Positions 8,150 through 14,280 of a stretch of DNA of 20,082 nt are shown here, in pieces. The stretch's first letter is position 1. The number at the start of each line of letters is the position of its first letter. The position numbers and the translations under genes are program-made. The notes beneath the pieces were generated by a model. The model was not told the origin of the DNA and searched no databases. It saw nothing but the letters and a program-made list of their open reading frames with translations. The DNA is from an uncultured Propionibacteriaceae bacterium (GTDB lineage: Bacteria; Actinomycetota; Actinomycetes; Propionibacteriales; Propionibacteriaceae), in contig CAKZHP010000105.1 in the NCBI GenBank assembly GCA_936924635.1, positions 1-20,082 on the forward strand, written 5' to 3'.

Positions 8150-10644
8150 GCGACGTGCTCCTTCCGGGAGCGGGAGGTACGGGCGGGGTGGCCCAGGCGC
8201 CCCGGCGGGTACAGGGCGGCGAGGTTGCGCGGGGGTGCCACGGGGAAGCCCAGGTCGGTGAGCATGTCGCGCGCCAGCCGGTCGTTCTGCCGGAAGGCGG
8301 GCCCGTTGAACCTCGGGCGGTGGAATCCCGCCGACCCGGCGCTGCCGGCGACCGTGACCCCGGCGGCGTACAGACGGGGGTGGACGCTGCCGTCGGCCCT
8401 CACCACCCGCGACGCGGCATCGGTGACGAGCAGGTCGTCGCCGCTGATCTCACCGCGCCGCAACAGGCCCGCGGTCAACGGGTCGGCCACGTCCGCCAAC
8501 CGGGTCAGCGGCAGGAACGCGTCGACCAGGGCCTTGGCACGGACCTGCCCCGGCACGGCTGGCGAGGTGGCCACGACCTCCCCGCCGTCGAGGTGGACGG
8601 TCAGGTCGGGGCCGAGGAACCGCACCACCCCGGCCCGGTGCAGGGCCAGCAGCTCGGCCAGTCGCCGCGGCGGCGGTCCGCTGGCCAGGAACGAGAACAG
8701 GCTCCGGAACCGTCCGTTCACGATCGCGGTGTGGTCGTGGCGGGTCAGCAGCCCCTGCGCCGCGAGGTAGCTCAGGGCCGCATGCACCGACAGTCCGGTG
8801 TCGAACACCGCCCGGTCCATCGACCAGTACGGGTCGGCCCGGCGCGCCAGGTCATCACGGACGTGCTCGACGACCGCCTCCTGGAGCTGGTCCGGGCCGG
8901 CGAACCTGCGGCCCGCGAGGGGCCGGTCCACCTGGGCCAGGTCGAACCGGTCCCGGGGGTCGGGGACGGCGCGCTCCATCGCGGCACGGAAGGTTGGGGA
9001 CGCCTCGCCCTCAGTCATCAGCAGGTCCTGCAGCTCGTCCCAGTCGCCGTGCGCCCGGTCGGGGTGGTGGCTGAAGAGATGCCGGTAGTGGGCGGCCGTG
9101 AGCTCAGCCGCCACCAGCGGCCACAGCTGGGCGTCGCCGTCGATGGTGCCGTCCGGCCCGACCGCTCGCTGCAGCCGGTCGGCAGTCATCACCTGGAGCG
9201 GCACCGGGTCGCGCCCCAGCGAGTAGCCGAGCTTGGCGTGGTACGGAACCCCGCGCGACGACCCGGCGAGCAGCACCGGCTCGTCACCGCTGGGGTGATA
9301 GGTGAGGTCGTCACCCTCCCCCGTGAACCGGCCGCCGCGCCCCTGCGAGAGCAGCACCATGAGGTCGACGAACGCCAGGCCGAGGCCGCGGACCACCACG
9401 GGTTCTCCAGGTGCCAGCGCCGAGACGTCCAGGTCGGCGGTGTACGCGGGCGGGAGGTAGGTCACCCCCTGCCCGGCCGCCGCCTGCGCCAGGGCCTGCT
9501 CCTGCGCAGTGGGCTCCTGGTCGAGGTGCCCCTGGGCCAGCATCACCACGTCGGCGTCAAGGGTCGCACCCCCGGCGAGCGTGACCAGCTGCCGGGCCGC
9601 TCCGCCGGCCGCAGCATCGGGGCACGGCAGGTCGGTGATGTCGACGACCTGGTCGTCGTGCACCCGCAGAGAGACCCCCTCGGGCAGCTGGGCCCGGACC
9701 TGGGTCCAGGCCCAGGCCAGGTACTCGGACAGCACGCCGCGCGGCAGGTAGGACGCGTGGTCGTACGTCTCGACCGGCCACCCGAGCGCCTGGAGCCGGG
9801 CGCGGCCCGCGCCGCTCACCCACTCGTCCAGCGACGGGCCGGTGGTCAGTGGCCCCTCGCAGGTCACCGAGCAGTCGGTGAAGACCGTGACGTCCGAGGC
9901 CATCGAGTTCATCCACAGCAGCCGAGACTGGTCGTTGCGCCAGATGCGGCCGGCACCGGCGGTGTGCGGGTCGACCACGTGGACGACGAGCCCCCGGCCG
10001 TCGCCGACGAGGTTCGCGCCCAGGCGGTCGACGAGCCCCAGCGCGCGCGGCCCGGCTCCGACGACGACGATGCTGCGCTGGTTCGCCCGCTGCCGACGCT
10101 GCTCCACCGCCACGTCGAGCCGATCGGCGAACTCGTCCACCACCTTGGCCACGCTGGCCGCCGCCTCGGGGGTGAGCACCCGGCTGCCGTCGGCAGCGGT
10201 CGTCAGGTCGGCCGAGGGCACCGTACGCCCGCGGAGCACGTGGTCGGCGCCGATCGCCTCCAGCACGGGCCGCAGCGCGTGGTCGAGCATCAAGACGTTG
10301 GCGGCCGTGCCCCCGGTGGCGAGCGGCAGCACCAGCTTGCCCCGCAGCACCGGGGGGCTCAGCAGGTCCAGGAAGACCTTCAGCAGCCCCGCGTACGCCG
10401 CCTGGTAGACGGGCGTGGCGACGACGATCGCGTCGGCGTCGGAGATCTGTGCCAGGGCGGCGGCGATGCCGGGGTCGTCACGACCGCCCGCGAGCAGGGC
10501 GCCCGGGTCCAGGTCCCTGAGCACGAGGCCGGTGACGTCGTGACCGCGGTTGACGAGCCGGGAGACGGCGCGTGAGAGAACGGCGTCGGTGCGGGACCGC
10601 GGAGACGGGCTCCCCGAGATCGCGACGATGCGTGCGCTGACCAT
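8146..10644 (-). CDS. Fused NAD(P)H:FMN reductase - FAD/NAD(P)-binding protein
   Basis: 832-aa two-domain cytoplasmic protein. Residues 1-185 are an SsuE/MsuE-like NAD(P)H-dependent FMN reductase: flavin-phosphate loop GSPSPRSRTD (11-20) and TPVYQAAYAGLLKVFLDLL (77-95). Residues 190-832 are an FAD/NAD(P)-binding domain (NAD_binding_9-like), with a Rossmann motif VVGAGPRALGL (194-204) and a late AAGVTVAGSAGSAGFHRPRFNGPAF block typical of these uncharacterised flavoproteins. The first half would supply FMNH2 to the two downstream monooxygenases. The second may be an oxidase, dehydrogenase or monooxygenase acting on the same substrate. Elsewhere I remember these as separate neighbours; the fusion hard-wires them one to one. 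The ORF is continuous with no frameshift. It starts 3 bp after the substrate-binding protein stop. Confidence 0.88.
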   Translation of the reverse strand: MVSARIVAISGSPSPRSRTDAVLSRAVSRLVNRGHDVTGLVLRDLDPGALLAGGRDDPGIAAALAQISDADAIVVATPVYQAAYAGLLKVFLDLLSPPVLRGKLVLPLATGGTAANVLMLDHALRPVLEAIGADHVLRGRTVPSADLTTAADGSRVLTPEAAASVAKVVDEFADRLDVAVEQRRQRANQRSIVVVGAGPRALGLVDRLGANLVGDGRGLVVHVVDPHTAGAGRIWRNDQSRLLWMNSMASDVTVFTDCSVTCEGPLTTGPSLDEWVSGAGRARLQALGWPVETYDHASYLPRGVLSEYLAWAWTQVRAQLPEGVSLRVHDDQVVDITDLPCPDAAAGGAARQLVTLAGGATLDADVVMLAQGHLDQEPTAQEQALAQAAAGQGVTYLPPAYTADLDVSALAPGEPVVVRGLGLAFVDLMVLLSQGRGGRFTGEGDDLTYHPSGDEPVLLAGSSRGVPYHAKLGYSLGRDPVPLQVMTADRLQRAVGPDGTIDGDAQLWPLVAAELTAAHYRHLFSHHPDRAHGDWDELQDLLMTEGEASPTFRAAMERAVPDPRDRFDLAQVDRPLAGRRFAGPDQLQEAVVEHVRDDLARRADPYWSMDRAVFDTGLSVHAALSYLAAQGLLTRHDHTAIVNGRFRSLFSFLASGPPPRRLAELLALHRAGVVRFLGPDLTVHLDGGEVVATSPAVPGQVRAKALVDAFLPLTRLADVADPLTAGLLRRGEISGDDLLVTDAASRVVRADGSVHPRLYAAGVTVAGSAGSAGFHRPRFNGPAFRQNDRLARDMLTDLGFPVAPPRNLAALYPPGRLGHPARTSRSRKEHVA

Positions 10645-10647
10645 GGC

Positions 10648-11640
10648 TCAGGCCTTCTTCGGGAGGCCGGGCGGGTTGATCTGCGACGCCGGCACGGCCT
10701 CGTCACCCAGGCCCCACCGGGCGAGAACCTTGCCGTAGCTGCCGTCGCGGATCGCGGTGTCGATGGCGGCGGCGATCGGCGCAGCCAGGCCGTTGCCCTT
10801 CTTGGTGGTGATCCCGACCAGCCCAGGGATCGGGAAGGCCGACGACACCGTCCCCGCGACCTGCGTCTGGTGAGCGGTGGCGATGTGGTACGTCGCCGTG
10901 GGGTTGGGGCCGAGCCAGGCGTCGATGCGGCCCGACTGGAGGGCCAGGTAGGCGTCGGGCTGGGCCGGGAAGTACAGCAGCTCGGCCTGCGGACGGCCCG
11001 CCTGCTGGTTCTCCGCGTTCCAGGTCAGCAGGATGCCCTCCTGCAGCGTCCCCGAGCTGACGCCGATCTTCTTGCCGGCGATGTCCTGGGCGCCGGAGAC
11101 CTTGAGGGTCGAGCCCTGCTTGACCTCGAACGCGTGCAGTCCCAGCCGGTAGGTGGCGAAGTCGTACTTCTCCTTGCGGGCCTCCGACACACCGACGTTC
11201 GAGGCGAGGACCTGGTAGGTGCCTGCGTCGAGACCGACGAAGAGGTTCTCGAAGCTCGCCGGCCTGGCCTCGACCGTGAGCCCCAGGATGTCGGCGATCA
11301 GATGGATCATGTCCACCTCGGCGCCCACAGGTGTGGTGTTGTCCGTGGCCAGGAACACCAGGGGCGGCGCGGCGCCGGCGACCGCGGCCGTGCCGACCAC
11401 CAGCGTGCCGGTGCGGCGTACGGCCTCGGGCAGCTGAGCGGCGATCGACTCGTCGACAGGGTGTGTGATGCGACCGGCCTGCTGGGGCGAGGTGTCGTAG
11501 GTGATCGTGTCGGCCCCGCTGCCGACCGCGGCGGTAGGCGCGGTCTCCGTCGGGTTGGCGCAGCCGGCGGTCGCGGACACGGCGAGCAGACCGGCGAGGG
11601 CGGTGCGCCGGGACACGGGACTGGTGAAGAGCGATGTCAT
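10648..11640 (-). CDS. Polar amino-acid type ABC substrate-binding lipoprotein
   Basis: 330-aa extracytoplasmic solute-binding protein of family 3. The N-terminus has a twin-arginine-like SRRTALAGLL stretch, a hydrophobic segment and a probable lipid-attachment Cys in ATAGC (about residue 26). Mature landmarks include GTLVVGTAA, PVGAEVDMIHLIADILGL, SFENLFVGLDAGTYQVLASNVG split around residues 120-145, KIGVSSGTLQEG and a C-terminal GSYGKVLARWGL, as in cystine, glutamine and arginine binders. A GGAGG lies about seven bases before the ATG. It lies 59 bp after the ATPase gene and 3 bp before the reductase fusion, so it is part of the operon. From context it probably binds cystine, cysteine conjugates or other organosulfur amino acids. 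Confidence 0.9.
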   Translation of the reverse strand: MTSLFTSPVSRRTALAGLLAVSATAGCANPTETAPTAAVGSGADTITYDTSPQQAGRITHPVDESIAAQLPEAVRRTGTLVVGTAAVAGAAPPLVFLATDNTTPVGAEVDMIHLIADILGLTVEARPASFENLFVGLDAGTYQVLASNVGVSEARKEKYDFATYRLGLHAFEVKQGSTLKVSGAQDIAGKKIGVSSGTLQEGILLTWNAENQQAGRPQAELLYFPAQPDAYLALQSGRIDAWLGPNPTATYHIATAHQTQVAGTVSSAFPIPGLVGITTKKGNGLAAPIAAAIDTAIRDGSYGKVLARWGLGDEAVPASQINPPGLPKKA

Positions 11641-11699
11641 GTCTGGTCCTCCAGGGGTGGTGGGGTGGGTGGGGATGCGGCGCTGGTCTGACGCGGAGG

Positions 11700-12488
11700 T
11701 CAGAGCACCCGGGAGAGGAAGGCGCGGGTGCGTTCGTGCCGGGGATCGGCGAGCACCTGCGACGGCGGGCCGGACTCGACGATCGAGCCCGCCTCCATGA
11801 AGACCACCGTGTCGGCGACCTCACGGGCGAAACCGATCTCGTGGGTGACGACGACCATGGTGGTGCCCTCCTCGGCAAGCTCCTTGATGACCGCGAGCAC
11901 CTCCCCCACCAGCTCTGGGTCGAGGGCCGATGTCGGCTCGTCGAACAGCAGCAGGCTGGGCCGCAGCGCCAGGGCCCGGGCGATCGCCACCCGCTGCTGC
12001 TGACCGCCGGAGAGCTGCCGGGGATAGGCGTGCGCCTTGTCGGCCAGGCCGACCCGGGCCAGCAGGACGTGCGCCTCGTCGACAACCTGGCCCCGGTCTC
12101 GCCTCTGTGCCGAGAGCGGCGCCTCGATCACGTTCTCGAGGACCGTGAGATGGCCGAAGAGGTTGAAGCTCTGGAACACGAACCCGATCTGCTGCCGCTG
12201 GCGCAGGACCTCCCGGGGCGACAGCTCGTGGAGACGGTTGCCGCGGCGGCGGTAGCCGATCAGCTCCGAGCCCACGTGGACCAGGCCGCGATCGACCTTC
12301 TCCAGGTGGTTGATGGTCCGCAGCAGTGTCGACTTGCCCGACCCGGACGGCCCGATCACGACGGTGACCTCGCCGGGCCAGACGTCAAGGTCGACGCCGT
12401 GGAGCACCTCCAGGGTGCCGAACGACTTCGTCACCCCCCGCAGCTCGACCATGGGGCGGTCGCTCTCGGCCCTCACAGCGGCGCTCAC
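11700..12488 (-). CDS. Polar amino-acid ABC transporter ATP-binding protein
   Basis: 262-aa ABC ATPase of the GlnQ/HisP/TcyC type, energising the importer from the cytoplasmic face. Walker A GPSGSGKS (46-53), Q-loop VFQSFNLF (104-111), signature LSGGQQQR (159-166), Walker B LLLFDEP (179-185) and H-loop VVVTHE are all intact. The GTG at 12488 was chosen because it overlaps the permease stop by 4 bp (GTGA). An in-frame ATG twelve codons later is an alternative start. The long in-frame extension up to 13382 is antiparallel-frame noise within the permease gene. Confidence 0.93.
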   Translation of the reverse strand: MSAAVRAESDRPMVELRGVTKSFGTLEVLHGVDLDVWPGEVTVVIGPSGSGKSTLLRTINHLEKVDRGLVHVGSELIGYRRRGNRLHELSPREVLRQRQQIGFVFQSFNLFGHLTVLENVIEAPLSAQRRDRGQVVDEAHVLLARVGLADKAHAYPRQLSGGQQQRVAIARALALRPSLLLFDEPTSALDPELVGEVLAVIKELAEEGTTMVVVTHEIGFAREVADTVVFMEAGSIVESGPPSQVLADPRHERTRAFLSRVL

Positions 12489-13570
12489 AGCGCTTCCCCA
12501 CGGGCAGCCGTGAGCTCGGCGACGGGCAGGGGTTGCCGCTGCGGCTCGCTCCGGCCCGCACGGGCCCACCGCCCTGTCACGGTGCGACCGGCGGTGCTGC
12601 GGCGGACGCCTCGGCTGAAGTGACGCTCGACGTAGTGCTGCCCAATCGACAGCAGCGTGGTGAGGATCACGTACCAGACCGTCGCCACCATGAGCATGGG
12701 GATGATGCGTGCGTTGCGGCCGTAGATCACCTGCACCTGGTAGAAGAGCTCGGGGATCGCCAGCACCGACACGATGGAGGTCCCCTTGAAGAGGCCGACC
12801 ACCTCGTTCGCGGCGTTCGGCAGGATCGTCCGCATCGCCTGTGGCAGCACGATACGGAAGAACCGGCGGCTGGCCGGGAGGCCGAGCGCCTCGGCGGCCT
12901 CCACCTGGCCAGGGTCGACAGACAGGATGCCGGCGCGGATGATCTCGGCGGCGTACGCGGCCTGGTGCAGACCCAGGCCGAGGACCGCGGCGCCCATGGC
13001 GCTGAGCAGCGAGCCGACCTCCAGCTGGGCGAAGGCGGGGCCGAACGGCACACCGATCTTGACGGTGCCGTACAGGTAGCCCACGTTGAACCAGAAGATG
13101 AGCTGCACCAGGAGCGGGATGGACCGGAAGATCCACACGAACCCGTAGGCCACGCTCTGCAGGAACAGGTTCCGTGACAGCCGCATCGCGGCGAGGACGG
13201 TGCCGAGGGCGAAGCCGACCCCCACCCCGAGCGCGGTCAGCTCCAGGGTGACGCCCAGGGCACTCATGATCGAGACGGACGCAAAGTAGGCCGCGAAGGT
13301 GGGCCAGTCCCAGACCGGGTTGACGACGAGCTGTTCGACGAACAGGGCGAGCGCCCAGGCGGTGACCAGGACGGCCACCCACGTGAGGGGGTTGCGGCGC
13401 GGCACCACCACCAGGTCGGCGGCGGCCGAGGAGTCGTGGTCAGTGCCACCGGGCAGCGGTAGGACGGCCAGATCGGCCGTGGGGCGGTCGTCGAGGCCCC
13501 GGGCACGATGGGCAGGAGGCGACTCGGCTCCAGACAGGGCTGGTGCCCGATGGGCAGCATCAAGCGACAT
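12485..13570 (-). CDS. Polar amino-acid ABC transporter permease
   Basis: 361-aa inner-membrane permease of the His/Glu/Gln/Arg family and the first structural gene of the operon. A 60-residue hydrophilic N-terminal extension precedes the first membrane helix (about 62-83). Four or five more helices follow, including SALGVTLELTALGVGVGFALG (split around 102-123). The cytoplasmic EAA loop EAAEALGLPASRRFFRIVLPQA lies in the C-terminal half and docks the ATPase. The ATG at 13570 is preceded by AGGGAG with a five-base spacer. The frame stays open to 13777, but that stretch has no good site and overlaps the regulatory leader. A single permease gene suggests a homodimer. Confidence 0.9.
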   Translation of the reverse strand: MSLDAAHRAPALSGAESPPAHRARGLDDRPTADLAVLPLPGGTDHDSSAAADLVVVPRRNPLTWVAVLVTAWALALFVEQLVVNPVWDWPTFAAYFASVSIMSALGVTLELTALGVGVGFALGTVLAAMRLSRNLFLQSVAYGFVWIFRSIPLLVQLIFWFNVGYLYGTVKIGVPFGPAFAQLEVGSLLSAMGAAVLGLGLHQAAYAAEIIRAGILSVDPGQVEAAEALGLPASRRFFRIVLPQAMRTILPNAANEVVGLFKGTSIVSVLAIPELFYQVQVIYGRNARIIPMLMVATVWYVILTTLLSIGQHYVERHFSRGVRRSTAGRTVTGRWARAGRSEPQRQPLPVAELTAARGEAL

Positions 13571-13640
13571 GGGTGCTCCCTGAGCAAAGAAAAGGGTGGC
13601 GGCGCGAACACGGGCGCGGTCACGCCGCGAATGCGTGGCA

Positions 13641-13670
13641 GTCGAGAATGCGACGGCACTATTTCTCGAC
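13641..13670. promoter_or_regulatory. Inverted repeat upstream of permease
   Basis: Perfect 8-bp arms GTCGAGAA and TTCTCGAC with a 14-base loop, 71-100 bp upstream of the permease ATG and next to an A/T-rich patch (13660-13686). It could be an operator of a second internal promoter or an RNA hairpin in the leader. No convincing -10/-35 pair was found around it. Confidence 0.4.
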
Positions 13671-13832
13671 CAAGAAGAATGAAATCTCTGCGGGCCGTCT
13701 TTGCTGCGTTGCGCCGGCGGTGCGCCACTCACCTGGTGGAGGCGGCTCCTGGGATCGCGCGGCTCGGCAGACGACAACGGGCCCGATGACGCGGCTCAGA
13801 CGGTGATAGACCTCGGAGGCGCTGGCGGATGG

Positions 13833-13857
13833 GACTCCGACAAGGGGGTTCGGAGTC
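13833..13857 (-). promoter_or_regulatory. Leader hairpin, attenuator candidate
   Basis: Perfect 8-bp stem GACTCCGA/TCGGAGTC with a nine-base loop, 50 nt downstream of the leader-peptide stop. There is no U-run after it, so if it terminates transcription it would need Rho or a GC-rich actinobacterial-type mechanism. Confidence 0.4.
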
Positions 13858-13883
13858 TCAGCCGCGCGGGGCGCACCCGGGTA

Positions 13884-13899
13884 CGCCGGTCAGCCGGCG
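13884..13899 (-). promoter_or_regulatory. GC hairpin just after leader peptide stop
   Basis: CGCCGG-CTGA-CCGGCG as read on the minus strand: a six-pair GC stem with a tetraloop that begins seven bases after the leader stop codon. A ribosome paused on the final Cys codon or at the stop would cover its base, so its folding could depend on leader translation. Confidence 0.4.
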
Positions 13900-13906
13900 G
13901 GCGAGA

Positions 13907-14002
13907 TCAACAGCTCGACGACGCGGTGAGCAGCAGGTCGACGTGGAGACGCGAGGTCAGAGCGAGCGTCGACACGCGGGGCACGGTCTGGAAACCGGTC
14001 AT
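13907..14002 (-). CDS. Cysteine-ending leader peptide (R-x-H-V-D-L type)
   Basis: 31-aa ORF whose C-terminal half reads SRLHVDLLLTASSSC and stops. This matches the short leader peptides I remember from upstream of sulfur-assimilation operons in Streptomyces and related actinobacteria: a conserved R-x-H-V-D-L core, then small residues, then a terminal Cys. The ATG at 14002 has AGGAG with a six-base spacer and a second AGGAG directly upstream. It is the first translated unit after the candidate promoter and lies 336 bp before the permease. The likely role is in cis: ribosome stalling at Ser-Ser-Ser-Cys codons when Cys-tRNA is scarce would change downstream RNA folding or Rho access. The peptide itself need not function. 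The motif match is strong, but the mechanism is inferred. Confidence 0.8.
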   Translation of the reverse strand: MTGFQTVPRVSTLALTSRLHVDLLLTASSSC

Positions 14003-14043
14003 CTGACGCTCCTCTCCTCGGCTCTGCCAAAAACCCTGTTGTT

Positions 14044-14075
14044 CACATCGCACGAGCCCTGGGCTCGCAGATGTG
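14044..14075. promoter_or_regulatory. 32-bp imperfect inverted repeat at transcript start
   Basis: The arms CACATCGCACGAGCCC and GGGCTCGCAGATGTG differ by one small internal bulge. The element covers the predicted start of transcription (near 14073) and the first 30 nt of the mRNA. It could be a repressor operator or a stable 5' hairpin. On the minus strand a TTTTT run (14029-14033) follows ten bases later, which is too far for a classical intrinsic terminator. Confidence 0.55.
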
Positions 14076-14079
14076 TGCC

Positions 14080-14108
14080 ACTACATCACACGATGGCTGA
14101 TATTTCAA
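14080..14108 (-). promoter_or_regulatory. Candidate promoter of leader/organosulfur operon
   Basis: -35 TTGAAA (14103-14108), a 17-bp spacer, then -10 TGTAGT (14080-14085), read on the minus strand. It precedes the leader-peptide ATG by about 75 bp. A short repeat GTGTG-N9-CACAC (14073-14091) brackets the -10 box. This is the best sigma-70-like match in the control region. Confidence 0.55.
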
Positions 14109-14119
14109 CATTGCCGCAC

Positions 14120-14156
14120 GAACACCCTCTGCAGGGATGCAGAGAACACCTTCTGC
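14120..14156. promoter_or_regulatory. Paired direct repeats upstream of -35
   Basis: GAACACCCTCTGC (14120-14132) and GAACACCTTCTGC (14144-14156) match at 12 of 13 positions with a 24-bp offset. A perfect hairpin-type repeat CTCTGCA-GGGA-TGCAGAG (14127-14144) lies across the first copy. They fall about 50-80 bp upstream of the predicted start, the usual position for an activator such as a LysR-type regulator. The regulator is not in the window. Confidence 0.45.
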
Positions 14157-14223
14157 GGCGAGGGGCGTCCCATTCAAGCAACCGTGGATGCTGCGGCTCC
14201 GGCACGTGTCCATTCGTCGGCAG

Positions 14224-14280
14224 GACCGGGCGCACCCGAGCGCTGCCGTCGTGCGACGCGACGGGTGCTCGCTCCCGGTC
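14224..14280 (-). terminator. Possible terminator of ABC-2 exporter operon
   Basis: Long imperfect hairpin overlapping the permease stop. The outer arms are GACCGGG (14224-14230) and CCCGGTC (14274-14280), followed inward by GCACCC/GGGTGC and an inner CGTCG/CGACG. It is GC-rich without a U-run, common for actinobacterial ends. Confidence 0.4.

Larger units (their letters stand above)
13571..14278 (-). other. 708-bp control region of the organosulfur operon
   Basis: No large gene fits this stretch. From upstream to downstream on the minus strand it holds: a possible terminator of the exporter operon, paired direct repeats, a promoter, an inverted repeat at the transcript start, a 31-codon Cys-ending leader ORF, at least three hairpins over about 335 nt, and the permease ribosome binding site. 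Base composition is visibly less GC-rich around 14028-14110 and 13660-13690 than in the flanking genes, as expected for promoter DNA. Confidence 0.7.

Noticed and set aside
5561..8770. 1069-codon open frame on the + strand
   Set aside because: It is antisense to two clear monooxygenase genes, and its translation is a low-complexity R/G/V/E-rich product typical of GC-rich shadow frames.
8155..10575. 806-codon open frame on the + strand
   Set aside because: Antisense shadow of the reductase/FAD fusion, whose strand shows intact flavin-binding motifs.
10703..12085. 460-codon open frame on the minus strand spanning the ATPase and binding-protein genes
   Set aside because: A different frame of two motif-complete genes; its product is Arg/His-rich low complexity.
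13571..13777. Permease N-terminal extension to an upstream start at 13777
   Set aside because: The ATG at 13570 has a good ribosome binding site, and the extension is basic, non-hydrophobic and overlaps leader structures.
13571..13906. SAM, S-box-like or cobalamin riboswitch in the operon leader
   Set aside because: I looked for the conserved SAM-I/SAM-IV and B12-box core sequences and found only a vague G-G-C-G-C-A-A-C resemblance. The Cys leader peptide explains the region better. A covariance-model search would settle it.
14029..14075. Intrinsic terminator formed by the 32-bp inverted repeat and the following TTTTT
   Set aside because: The T-run is ten bases from the stem and lies upstream of the leader peptide ribosome binding site; an operator or 5' hairpin fits better.
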